Of a DNA stretch of 64,000 bases, positions 1 to 11,701 are shown one piece after another (the first letter of the stretch is position 1; the number at the start of each line of letters is the position of its first letter). Below the pieces are notes generated by a model. It did not search any database, was not told where the DNA came from, and saw nothing but the letters and a program-made list of their open reading frames with translations. The translations under genes were made by a program, and so were the position numbers. The DNA lies in the NCBI GenBank assembly GCA_003024785.1, contig PUQB01000170.1:210545-274544 (forward strand). Direction: 5' to 3'. The DNA is from Selaginella tamariscina. Its lineage: Eukaryota > Streptophyta > Lycopodiopsida > Selaginellales > Selaginellaceae.

Positions 1-231
1 CGAAATCCAAATTGTTTATACACATCATAAAAACCCAAATACATTGTCCGGGAATATTCGCCTAACCTAGACGTAATAAATTTAATAACTTTTACTAGAT
101 GTATTCAGTGTACATCAAGCGAATTTACATAAGAAAAACACTATAAAATGCCAGATTTGTATCATTATCACTCACTAGTTATATATAATGCGTATAGATT
201 TTAACTGGTAGTATAAAAATGACGAATTTAC

Positions 232-486
232 CTCAGCACTGGTGTTGATATGGGACAGATCGGCGGCAACACCGGGCGTTCCAGCGATATCATAGAGGCG
301 GAGGTGAGAAACCAGCGGATTGAGCTTGAGAAGCATGCTCAGCGGCTGCCCGATCCCTCCAGCGGCGCCGAGAACGGCAACTCGGCGGTATGGCAAAGAC
401 TTGCGATTCGGCACCGGATTGCCGCCCGTGATGCCCGACATGCCGCGCTTGAAGATCATGCTTGCCGCTCGCCTGGAAGACGCCAT
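232..486 (-). CDS. NAD-dependent malate dehydrogenase, first exon (partial gene)
   Basis: This is the first exon of 85 codons; the rest of the gene lies beyond the left edge. The product would interconvert malate and oxaloacetate with NAD. Seen: an Arg/Ser-rich N-terminus of about 22 residues typical of an organelle presequence, then [13 protein letters not shown], the NAD-binding glycine loop of the Rossmann fold, followed by [14 protein letters not shown] and [12 protein letters not shown], which are strongly conserved in plant organellar MDH. The exon stops after GCTGAG at a clean donor (GTAAAT, phase 0). Mitochondrial and glyoxysomal forms are close in this region; the HINT motif and the presequence lean towards mitochondrial, by inference. 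A TATATAA element lies about 43 bp upstream of the ATG. The catalytic His and Arg residues are in later exons not present here. Confidence 0.85.
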
Positions 487-1030
487 AGCCCCGGATCAAA
501 TGAGAAAAAGAAGGAGCTCAAAACAGACCTATATAATGCTGTCCTTAAACCCCCCGTTTAACGCATGACCGCACCGTAAACCCCGCTAACCGATAGAATA
601 TTCCGCTAAAATTTTACTTTACACCCTTCCTTCTTCTGGAATATGCAATATATTTAGAATATTCCGTCGTTGAGAAAGTTATACTAAGAATATTCTAAAT
701 TAATCACATTATTATTTCTATTGTTTAATCTAAACCATTAATTACATCCCATATACATATGAATGTAGTATGACATGATATTTTGTGTAAACGAAATACC
801 AAACTCTCTCTCTAACACACACACACACACAACATACACACACAAAGCAATGCGTATGTACTTGTACGTCAACGCTAACATTAGAGAGAGAGGACCTATA
901 TAAAGCAGAACATATAGAAGTGTATGTAGCTGGAATACACACGCATACACACACGCACACCACATCAGCCACATTTAACAGCAAAAGATATAAACATGGC
1001 TATTAACATGTAAAATGAAGTACCAAGCCA
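487..1030. other. Intergenic spacer between the MDH and aprataxin-like genes
   Basis: AT-rich spacer between two minus-strand genes. It must contain the MDH promoter and the 3' end of the aprataxin-like gene. It holds short CT/AC dinucleotide tracts around 805-845 and 935-962 and several GAATATTC-like palindromes at 598-700. I see no coding potential. Confidence 0.5.
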
Positions 1031-4000
1031 TTATAACGAGGATGAGGTGATAAGAGCGTCCTGGAAGGGAAAGGGCTTGGTGCAGTTGGCCAGATGCGAT
1101 TTAAGCTTCGGAATATTCGGCTGCACACAGCGGCATCTGTGGCACCTGAGCTCCGATTCTATCAAACTCTTCTCCATTTCCTCGCTGCATTGCTTCAGAC
1201 TGCACGATGAAAACACCCACATTAACACATATATGCTCCTGTGTAAAGCTTGTGTGTGTGTGTGTGTGTGTGTGTGTGTCTGTGTGCGTGTGAACATATA
1301 CGTATCTACGCATATATCTATCTCTATATGTATGTCTCTCCGTATGACATAATTGGATATAAGTACAAACCTCCCAGTTGTTTCGAGCTCATTGATCACG
1401 TCTTTTGAGTCTCTAAAAAAAGCCGAGGTAAATGAGTTCCAGTGTTTCTTGTTCTTCAGGCCCGGTGAATCAAAATCCTGGCTAATCACATGCATGTGTA
1501 GCTGCCTCATCGATGGTACCTGTTCAAACATTACTACATATTAATATACGTACATTTATGTACACTATATCATCTTATGTACCGAGTGAAAACCAAGGCG
1601 GAAGACGAGTGACGGATCCTCTTTAATGAACTTCTTTGCCCAGCGGTCACCAATTGCATGGATCTCTCGCAGGACGGGAAGGTGCTCCTTACGTGCATCT
1701 GCTAGGGAGTCCAATCCATTTACCCTGCACACCACAAGAAGGTGCTTCTTTCCCTGCAAAGAATTAGAAATAACAAGAAACGTCTTATACAGACACACAC
1801 ACACACACATTACTATGTATATGTACCTTGCCGTAGAGATCCGGTAGAACAACAGCTGTGTCTGTGACCTCAAGAACGACATTTTTATGCTTCTCAGGAT
1901 GGAAAGCTACATCGTGCAGTGCTTGAGCCCATGCTGGCCAATTCATAGGCTTTCTGGCACTCACTTCCTGTGTATGCGTACCAGTTGCCTCCTGCTCTTC
2001 AGCTTCTGTGATTAATTTAGAATATTATGTAACTAATCACATATTATCGTCAGGCAAAACATACACACATACTGTACGGTTCTCAGTTCTGTAGAACTAC
2101 TAGTTACCTAGTAAACGTCGCGATGCACGTCATACTACAATATACCTACATAATCACACACACACATAGACACACGCGTATGTGCATGTATGATTGCGTG
2201 TTACCTCGTCCACGCTTCAAACTGCTAGCAGAAACATCATCAGTACCCGTTTTTCGCTTCATGAGAACCGCAAAAGCATCTCGAGGGGGTGCATTACAAG
2301 AGCTTGTGTTCTTGGAAGCTGAAGCAGATCCTTCACGCTTGCTTGTGCTTTTGTTCACAAGTTGCCCTTCAAGAAAAAATATAGTATCATCCAAAAGATG
2401 TATTCGTATACAAGCGTATGTGGTGAGTGTGTGTGTGTCTGCACGTACATACACACAAGTGACTCACCAAACGTGGAAAACAAGTTGGTATATGCCTCAC
2501 GGAGCAGTCTAGAGCCTTCCGTATAGTCATCTCCAACGTAGTTGGGCCTCTGTGGGTTCATGTTCGGTCCTAGTACGTGGATAACGTGGCTCAACTTAAG
2601 CACATAGTGATGTTAGCAATGTACAAACAAAAATCATTAATAATTAAGCCTTACCCCTTCCTTTGTGCGTAGAGGAGAATCTGATGGCAGTGGAACAGCC
2701 ACTACTTTCCCAGGATCTAGTGTGTTTGCACATCGCTTTGTTGCCTGGAAAAATGCGGAAGATTGTGATAATCATAAGACTGTAATTGTATCTTGCATAT
2801 GTATAGTGTTATAGTATATAACAAGCATATTGTACCTCTTCAAAAGAAGCTCCAGCTGCCTTATATATTGCAAGATTTACCCCTCCACCGCCACCTTTTA
2901 AACGCCTGTTACAAACAATAAATCCTTCTGTTAATAATAAATGAAAATAAAATGATGGGAAAAACAAAGATTAGAAGAGAGCATCGTACTTACTACGTAA
3001 ACATATATACATCAAGAAAAAAGAAATTTCGCTTGTGCGTGTGTAGAGAGAGGGGGAGGGAGGGAGATACCAGTTTGCAGCATTGGCGATCACCGAACAG
3101 CTTGGCCCTCCAGTGGATTTGAGCTTGGTAATATCTCCAGGAACTGTCAAGAATCTTAGGGTCCAATCCAGCAGACTCAGCCAGCTTCCGAACTCTACAG
3201 AGCATGTCTGAGTTGGCTTCAATGTCAACCTGAAATAACAATATACCACACGTAACTATATCTAAATAATATTTTGACTTAGTCATTTAACATGTATATA
3301 TGTATGTGTATGTATATACATATGTACGGATCTCCGCGTACCATAACAAGCCTCAGTCCTGCATTCTCGTCACGTTTAAGAAACTGAGAAGCCGTCTCCA
3401 CAATAATTTCTGCTGCTCTTTGGTGATCGAAACGGAAATCAGCGGTGGAGATCGAAGGAAACGCAAGTGTTTTCCACCGCTCTTCAGAAGTCTCTGCACT
3501 GCTCGATCCCCCTCCATTGTCAGGTTCGTGTTCCACACCAACATTTCTTTTGTCGTACTTCTGTACATAGCACGCATACACACATAAGTTAAGCAAACTA
3601 CATATATCTCCCATACGTGTGTGTGAGAGAGAGAGAGAGACATGTATCTCGGCAGAGGCAGAGCTTCCAGCCGCTTTAGAAGCCTCCTTGTTTTGGTTCG
3701 GATTAAGAAACTGCTCTAGGGAACCTTTTGTTGTTGCTTTAGAAGCCTCCTTGTTTGGGCTCGGCTTAAGAAACTGCTCCAGGGAACCTTTTGTTGTTGA
3801 ATTGGGATTGGTATCAAATAATCCTTGTTCCAGTTTCGAAGAGGGGCTCAGTTGCCTGTAAATAGAAATAGCATTCTCCACATCCGAGTCGTTTCTGCAC
3901 AGTGTGATCCTGCTGAAACCTTCCTCTAAGGTTGGAAGTTCAACGTCCTTTGCCAACCTCTGTATCACAGCTCCCACATTCTTACCTAGTTATATAAGGT

Positions 4001-4961
4001 TACATATCAATATGGTACTGATGATGTGTTATTGTGTGTCTGTAAACGGCGTACTTGTGTATATGTTTGTGTGTGTGTGTGTGTGTACCTTGAAGACCAC
4101 CTTCGTGAGAATTACGATTCATAGCCCGTGTGATGCAGATCCCAACAGGGAGATTCAGCACAACAGCATGAGCTTCAACGTTGCAATTTCCTGCAAGTTG
4201 TACGAACTCCAGTCGCTGCTCTTTCTTCAGGTTTGTACGGTCTATGAACACGCTACTTGATAAGTTCAGTGCATTGGTTGCTTCCTTAATGCACTGAGCT
4301 TTTGTTCCACGCTTCCCGTTTGCTATTATATCCTGCATTTGAAGAATGTTGGGTCCCCTCCATCTATTACATGCAAACACACCAATACAAACCTATATAT
4401 GCGTGTATATAGTGAATAATAAAAATAAATGTGATTTTGCAATTAAACTTAATTGAATGAAAAACAAACATATAGAACTAAGCACACTGCATATGATGCA
4501 ATACATACGCGATTACCGAAGTGTTATTACCTGGCAAATCCTGGTCCAACTCTGAGCAGCATTTTCAATCACAAAGTGGCAAATCTACTTTTCCCACTTC
4601 CTGGAACACCTACAAGTAGCACTACAACAGGACAATCTTTTTCACTAGTTACCACAGCGTTAGTCCGCTTGTTGCTCACTTCTTTTCTTCAAACAAAAAG
4701 CAAGTGTCAAGCATGTGTGTGTGTGCATCTGTTTGATCCACTATTGCATGCTTATGCTTTATGTTATTATACAGAATGCGAGTACACAAACACAAACACA
4801 AGCAACACACGCACACACTATTTTTCATAAGTATTTATGACGAAACATATATCATATAGTTTGTGACACTTGTGTGCGTAGTGCGTGCATGTGTGAAAAT
4901 AGACCTATATGTTTTTGATATTAGAATGTAAATGCCTATACTGGGCGTTTACTGGGTACTC

Positions 4962-4993
<32 letters not shown>

Positions 4994-5135
4994 ACACGCC
5001 AAATTGCTTACCAGGTGATTCAACAGCAGATTTTGGAGGATGCGAGAACTTAGCGAGATGATCGGCATTGTTCCTGTAGCACTTGGCACCGTATTTGCAC
5101 GCAGGCAGCGCCTCGCCATCGCCACTCGACTCCAT
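1031..5135 (-). CDS. BHLH140: Aprataxin/bHLH140-like DNA end-processing protein (PBZ, kinase, macro, HIT, zinc finger), 13 exons
   Basis: Multi-domain protein related to plant bHLH140/aprataxin, which acts on blocked DNA ends; no bHLH domain is visible. Exons read on the minus strand: 5135-5012, 4681-4531, 4332-4089, 3985-3342, 3229-3071, 2905-2836, 2744-2655, 2594-2468, 2366-2205, 2005-1827, 1753-1583, 1519-1371, 1184-1031. They sum in frame to about 807 aa if two one-base errors are allowed: a missing T near 4555 in exon 2 and an extra G near 3154 in exon 5. Domains in order: PBZ finger (CKYGAKCYRNNADHLAKFSHP), P-loop (GVPGSGKS) of a PNK-like kinase, a linker with a duplicated motif, a macro domain (GDITKLKSTGG, VIANAANW, RLKGGGGGVN), the HIT motif (RQLHMHVISQDF) and a C-terminal CxxC...HxxxxC finger. 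The segment 3561-3641 inside exon 4 may be an 81-nt in-frame intron. Two telo-boxes precede the ATG. Confidence 0.9.
1252..1286. repeat. (TG)n microsatellite in the last intron of the aprataxin-like gene
   Basis: A nearly uninterrupted TG dinucleotide tract, read as CA on the transcribed strand. It is one of several CA/TG tracts in the introns of this gene; others are at 1793-1810, 2150-2165, 2426-2440 and 4067-4086. Confidence 0.9.
3667..3829 (-). repeat. Duplicated 24-codon motif inside the aprataxin-like gene
   Basis: Two near-identical direct copies in the linker between the kinase and macro domains each read TTKGSLEQFL, then K/N-P-S/N-x-NKEASKA. The core KGSLEQFL resembles the QxxLxxFF pattern of PCNA-interacting boxes but lacks the canonical Gln and the second Phe. 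The duplication is visible directly; a binding role is inference. Confidence 0.7.
4962..4999. repeat. Poly-C plus (CA)n microsatellite in intron 1 of the aprataxin-like gene
   Basis: A run of about 17 C is followed directly by a CA dinucleotide tract. It lies in the first intron of the minus-strand gene, just downstream of the donor at 5011/5010. Confidence 0.9.
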
Positions 5136-5141
5136 TAAAAC

Positions 5142-5157
5142 AAACCCTAAACCCTAA
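5142..5157 (-). promoter_or_regulatory. Two overlapping telo-boxes upstream of the aprataxin-like gene
   Basis: AAACCCTAA occurs twice in overlap a few bases upstream of the start codon (ATG read from 5135). This element is common near transcription starts of plant housekeeping and DNA-metabolism genes and is bound by Trb-type or Pur-alpha proteins. The motif is seen; the regulatory role is inferred. Confidence 0.6.
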
Positions 5158-5856
5158 TCTACATTGTTTAAAACTAAGTAAATTTAAATTTAAATATATG
5201 TATGTAAATATAAAAATATATATACATATGTCTTCTTCGCAAGCCTTTTAATAGAGTTTGACACTTTAATATGTTAATATCATTTTTATCATTTTTATAG
5301 TTATCAAATTCGTTTTATGTGTATTGATTTATAACGTTTAATATTTAATGTTTGGTCGAGAATTTTTTTTATTAATATAAAATTACGAACAGACCTTGTA
5401 AATTTATAAAAAGTTTGGATAGTTAAAAAATGCTTAATTAAAATTAGAACTACAGAGGTTATAAATATTTTACTAAAAAAACGGAAGAGGTATAGGCTAA
5501 TTCAAATAATATATATTTAAAATATAATTATATGTTGTTATATAGATTAATGAGCTATATATTAAATTATTAAATATTATTTTAATGTTAACATGTTTCA
5601 TACTTTTTCTCTAATTTTATTAAAAATGTAGTCCACCATAAAAATAAATTATTAGTGTTAACTATTTATAAGTAATTTATAGCTTTAACATTTTAATTTT
5701 TATATTTTATAACTACTAAGAGAAGACCAGTAAAATATTGTCCAAAAGACTTTAAGTTTATTAAATACATTAATAAAATAATTGTATTTAATTAAGAGTT
5801 ACAACATAAACTTGTTCGAAGTTGACTCAGGTGTGTATATATATAGCTATGTGTGC

Positions 5857-5910
<54 letters not shown>

Positions 5911-8900
5911 TATATATATATAATAAACTACTGTGATGGCAAGAACCAACGCTTTGTGAAATAATATAATTAATACATTTACGTTCATTTATCGTGTGTT
6001 TAAATAATAAATATTACGGATTGAACATTAGTTTTAACGTTATAATTTTGATAATTGATTCATAATAATCATGATGTTTTAATTAATTCTCACCCACTTT
6101 TTACTTCATGATTAATCTTATATAATAATAATAATAATAATAATAAAGGATTTTATGAGCCACGCGATCAAAATCAGATTGTAAGTTAAATTTAAGAAAT
6201 AAAAACACAATGCATAAAAAAAACGGTCTGTATTAGATAGATATTAGTGTTATAATTAATTTTTATTGTACTTCTTGTAAATTAAACAAAGAGAAACATT
6301 AACATAATTTAACCTTTGAAGTATTATTGATATAATGATTTTTCCTTATTAAAAAAGTTTATTTAATCTTTTATGAAATATAAATCCTTTCTTGTAATAA
6401 ATATGTTAGGCAACTTCTATATGTTTATTAAAAAAAATTATTATATTATTATTAATGTGCTAATTATAAGCTTAAATTTTTTATAATTGGTTTCCTAACA
6501 TGAGTTATATTTATTAATTTTGTAATTTCGCACAAAATCAAAATTTAACAATTATTTCTTGATCTCATGTAATATAAGTATAATATAACCAAAATCAAAT
6601 GTCATGTCATATAATTAGAAAGATAAAAGTTTATTTATTATTGAAAGTTAACTTTTAGTTAATTTTATTTTTCTTGTATTGTTACGCTTTATTAAATAGT
6701 TATTTTCAATTTTATACTACATTCATCTCCTGTACAATTGTTTTCTATTCATAACAAATATTTATCCTTGATAATAATATGAAATTTAATGAAATTTATA
6801 AAGTAAAATTATAAAATAAAAAAGTATGAGGTTACGATAGACATGTTGAGTGTTATAAAATATATTTTTATTTTATCAATATTATGTAGCTTAATGAGAT
6901 TTTTCAATGGAAACTTAATTAATTAAATTATGGTTACCCTTTTACTAATGTAAGTGATATAATTAAAATGTCCACTAGTAACAATAAAGAGAATATTTCG
7001 AGTTGGATATAATAATTGTGTTAATTTGATAAATTGTCTTATACATAATTTTTTTAACATTTGTCAAAAAAGTTAATAATAATAAACATAAATATAATCA
7101 AGTTTTTTTATCAGAAAAATAAAGAACCCATTACCTGTGCGGTTCTCGACATCATAAAACTCATTAATATTTTTAAAGATTTGTGTGTAGATTTAATTTT
7201 TTTTAGCTTACAAATTTATTATATTAAGTTTAGTGAACAATTTTTTAATGACCAATAAATTTATCTAATTTCATAAAAGAATTAATTAAAGATTTAATTT
7301 AATATTTATTAATATGATAATAAAATTAATGTTAAGTTACCAAATAAAAGCAAGTTAATTATGAAAGTTCAATAATATTTATTTCTTTACGTAAATAAAT
7401 AATATGTTTATATACAGTTACAATCATGTTTAATATATAATTATATATACTCGTTAAAAAAATATGAATGTATACTCTTTATGATGTTCTTTATTACATT
7501 TAGGGCTTTTTCATCCAATTAAAAATATTAATACTTCTATTTTTAATTCATTTGATAATTAAATTTATTTATAATATACAATAAATAGATTTTTAACCAT
7601 ACCTCAACAACATAATTTTTACATAACTTAATATAATAAAACCATTTTTACTCTTATATAGGAAATAATATTATAATTATATATATATAATTTATTATTT
7701 CACTCCATGGTATATGTTCATGAACATTAAATTTATAATTATTATTTATTATATTTTCTTTATATAAAACAATAAGTTATTCTATAACTATATACATAAT
7801 TTATTATTTCACACATGATACATTTCATGGGTCTTTATTTTATTATTTATAATCTTTTTTTATATATACAATTGGTACTTGACATATGTATGAATGTGTA
7901 TGTGTAAGTGTGTGTTAATAGAATGTGTTTACATAATGTTTTTTCTAATTATTTATAATAGAATTTTAAAAAAAAAATAAGATGCCAATATATATATATT
8001 TATTTATTTATTTTAGACTACATTTTACATATTAATGTCTTAAAAATGTTGTGTGTATGATGCACATGCTTTGGTTTTTAATTAATCTTTTATTAAATAA
8101 AGATAATATTATTAAGATAAATTTATTATATGTACATTGGTGTTCTTTAGCTTTTATGAACTATGTATTAATTATATTTACAAAATATAAAACATGTGTA
8201 TATGCATACTCAAACCTTATTTAAGTTGTTAATTCTTAACTTCAATTACATACATAAATATTTATTATATATACAACCCTTATTAATAAAATAAATAATT
8301 TAGATAATATAGAAACTAAATTAAATATATACAAACATAATATTTACATAATATTTGTTTCTAAAATTTATAAACTTTTTAAATAGTTTTTGTCACTAGA
8401 ATTTAATTGCAAATGCAAAATTTAACAAGATTTAAGTGAAACTAGGGTTATTAAATTTATCATAATAATATGGATAATAAATATTTGTTAGGTAAATGAA
8501 AAATAAATTATGTTGAAGAAAAAATAATGAGAAAATTTTGAATGTGTAGGAATAATCTTTATAATTAATAATCATGTTAATTATTTTTATGTATTATTTA
8601 GGCAAATATTTTATTTGTATTTAAGAACTCACGATTTAATGCAAAAAGAAAATATCATTAATTACTTAAAGGACATGTCCAAACAATTTTTTTATATACT
8701 TAATAAAACTCGATTGAATTAAAAGAAAATAATAATTAACCTTATACATTTTTGAAAAGGATTGGTCATTTTTTTAACATGTCATCACTTGCATTTTTCT
8801 TAATTAATTTTAGTGTTAAACAATTATGTTTTGTTTTTTCAAGAGAGAGCGACCATGTTTAATATAAATAAATTTGATTAAATATTTATATGTGTAATTG

Positions 8901-11701
8901 TATATTTAATTTTAAATATATTTTTCTACATAAAATATGTAAAATTCATGAGGAGGATGTATTGTTGCAATACAATAAATTCCATGTAATATTTATAAGT
9001 TAAATTAAGCATTATTTTTTAATATATAATTAATCAAAACGGACAACATTAGAAATATATAATAATATTCATTCAATTTATGACCTTTTGGTTATGGTGC
9101 CAAGATAATAATGAATACATTTAATTTTTAAACTAAATAAAAAAATTCATTATAATAAAATAATAGCCTAATTAGCATCTTATGCATGTGATTGGGCAAA
9201 ATAATATATTAAATTCATACATATATGATTATGCTCAAGATGTACATAGATTTTAATAACTTTTCTTAATTAACTTTTAATATATCTATGCAATTTTGTG
9301 AAAGTTATAAATCATATTGACTTTATTTCTTATAATAAAACTATATTAAATTATTAATAAGTAAAAAGTCAAATTTAAATTAACACATCTAAAAACATAT
9401 CAATATGCATATAAAAATATTAAAAGAAATTAATTAATTACCAATATAATTTTAGTATTGTGATTAATGTCATTATATTTGCAACATCTTTGAAATAATA
9501 CTTTAAATATTATATAAAATATTATGCATAACACATACATGCACACAAAATTCCTACTTTAACAATACTATTTAGAACCTAAAATTTTAGTAAATTTAAA
9601 AGCTTTGTAAAAAGTTTGATTAATATATTAAACTAATTTTAATTCTTAATTGTACTTTTTAATTTACTTGAAATTTTATAAGCCACATTGGTACATTCTT
9701 TAAATAAAGTATTACTAATTAAATATATTTTATGATGGTTTAATCATACAATATTACTAAAGATAAATTCCTTGAAGGTTAAATGAAATCTAATCCATCA
9801 AATTATGGTATATTCATAAGCATTATTAGATTCTAACCCAAAGAATAGGTAAAAATTTAAATATGTCCGTGCATAAGCACACATAACACCTTACTTACAT
9901 GAACATCTTCCTTTTTAATATAATTATTTTCTTTTAATTTTGAATAGGAAGTCCACCTATATTAATTATAATACATTTTTTTATTAAGTGTTAATTTTAT
10001 AATAACTTTTGTTTCTTATTATGAAATTAAATCAAACACAATTATTTTAATTTATTAACAATCTCTTAGCTAATAAACCAAAATAAATAGTAATCTATAA
10101 TAACATGATGAGAAAGATATTTTAATTGTTACATTTTTATTGCTAATAAATAAATAATCATAAGAAGTATAACTTTAAAATACACTACTTTCAAAATTTA
10201 AACTTCCTTAAAACCATAAGGATTTATCATTAATAAGAATGTTACCTAAATGTAAACCAGAAAGATGCTATATAATTAAAACTCTTATAAATTATATGAG
10301 AGCCTAGTATATCCTAAGGATATGCATTAAATTGCCTAGTAATATTCAATGTTTAAAATAAGATGATAAATGGTTTGGTAGTGAATGGATATTCATTTAA
10401 AAATTTATTAAAACAGTTTTTAATTATTTTAAAAACTGTTATTTTTATTAATTTAAAAATTGTCTTTAAAAAAACTGTAAATTTAAGTAATTAAAGATTA
10501 CCTAAGAAAATTTCTAAGAAATTTAAAAAGATTGTCTAATCTTAGGAAATTAATGATTACCTAAAAAACTCTAAATCTTTTAAAAAAACTGTAATTAATT
10601 ATTAATAACTAAAATATTCTAGTATTTAAGGTAAAAGGGATGAAGTATATTTCAAATTCATTTAAGAAATACTATTGTAAAGAATTTAAAATACCAAATA
10701 TAGGAATGTATATTTTATTACAATATAAAATATTTTAACATATAATGTATGTGTATTAAAATAGAATTAAATTATGCTTTATCAATTGAAAGCTTTAACA
10801 CAAATATAAATTATATGTATAGTTTACTTTCCGTGTAAAACATGGAGCTTTTAACAAGCTTGTTAATGTTTACTTTAAATTGTTTTGTGGTTACGTAAGT
10901 TAAAATGTAATTAACCTAGTTAAATCTTTTAACAAGCTCACCGTATAAAGACAACCCACCCACCCACCACACACACACACACCCCACAATTTTATATATA
11001 CAAATGTTGCTTACAAACTACTTTAGAAATAAATTAATTAGATTCTAAGGATCATGCTTCCAAACAATATAATAACAGACCATTCAACTAAAGATTGTGA
11101 TTGTTATCTTCACACAATCATAAGACTCTCATGCCTCCTATAAAGTTTAGAATTAAAAATTCTATATCAAACAAAACCATTCTGACATATATAAAACAAA
11201 GACATCACTTTCCCGCTTAACTGTTGTTAACTTAACCAAATTGCCGTTTGTTTAGTTAAAACCACATACTCAGACTTCCATTGCATAGTCTAACTTGTCT
11301 CATGTAACTGTTTGCTTGTATATATGTTGGAGAAAACACTCTTTTAACTTATATATTTGTATTATGTGTAACATATACACATATACGTGGTTGTGCGTGG
11401 TAAAACCCATCAGTCTAAATCAGATTCACATGAAATGTGAAGCACTGTCTGGAGTCTAAACATAAAAAATTTACCGACTAACCAGGCTGTACGTTATGGT
11501 GAGTGTCTTGTGAAAAAGAATCCTGACCTCAAAAACTGTCACGCACAGAACTAGTACCACTGTTATTGGTTTAACTTAACATAATCCATGTTTAAAATAA
11601 TTAACTATGCTCATCACGGGCCTGTCTAAAGTACACACATAAGACTCCAATATATAACCAGTGTTGTCTTTGTGTGACAGAACAACCAAAGTAAAGAAGA
11701 C
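5158..11701. other. Gene-free AT-rich region of about 6.5 kb
   Basis: Very AT-rich DNA with no ORF resembling a known protein and none with a coding-like composition; the longest open frame (7061-7258) is low-complexity Ile/Lys/Asn. It contains a (TA)n tract at about 5855-5925, a (TAA)n tract at about 6122-6147 and an AC-rich tract at 10955-10985. I see no organellar genes, tRNA or rRNA. Confidence 0.6.
5855..5925. repeat. (TA)n microsatellite
   Basis: A TA dinucleotide tract of about 65 bp, broken by a single AATA. Confidence 0.95.

Noticed and set aside
4453-4830. Plus-strand ORF of 125 codons
   Set aside because: Antisense to exon 2 of the repair gene plus intron repeat sequence.
7061-7258. 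65-codon ORF in the AT-rich desert
   Set aside because: Low-complexity Ile/Lys/Asn composition matching local base content; no motif, no neighbours, no splice context.
5158-11701. Possible organellar DNA insert (very AT-rich, gene-free)
   Set aside because: No plastid or mitochondrial gene, tRNA or rRNA sequence is recognisable; composition resembles the other spacers of the window.
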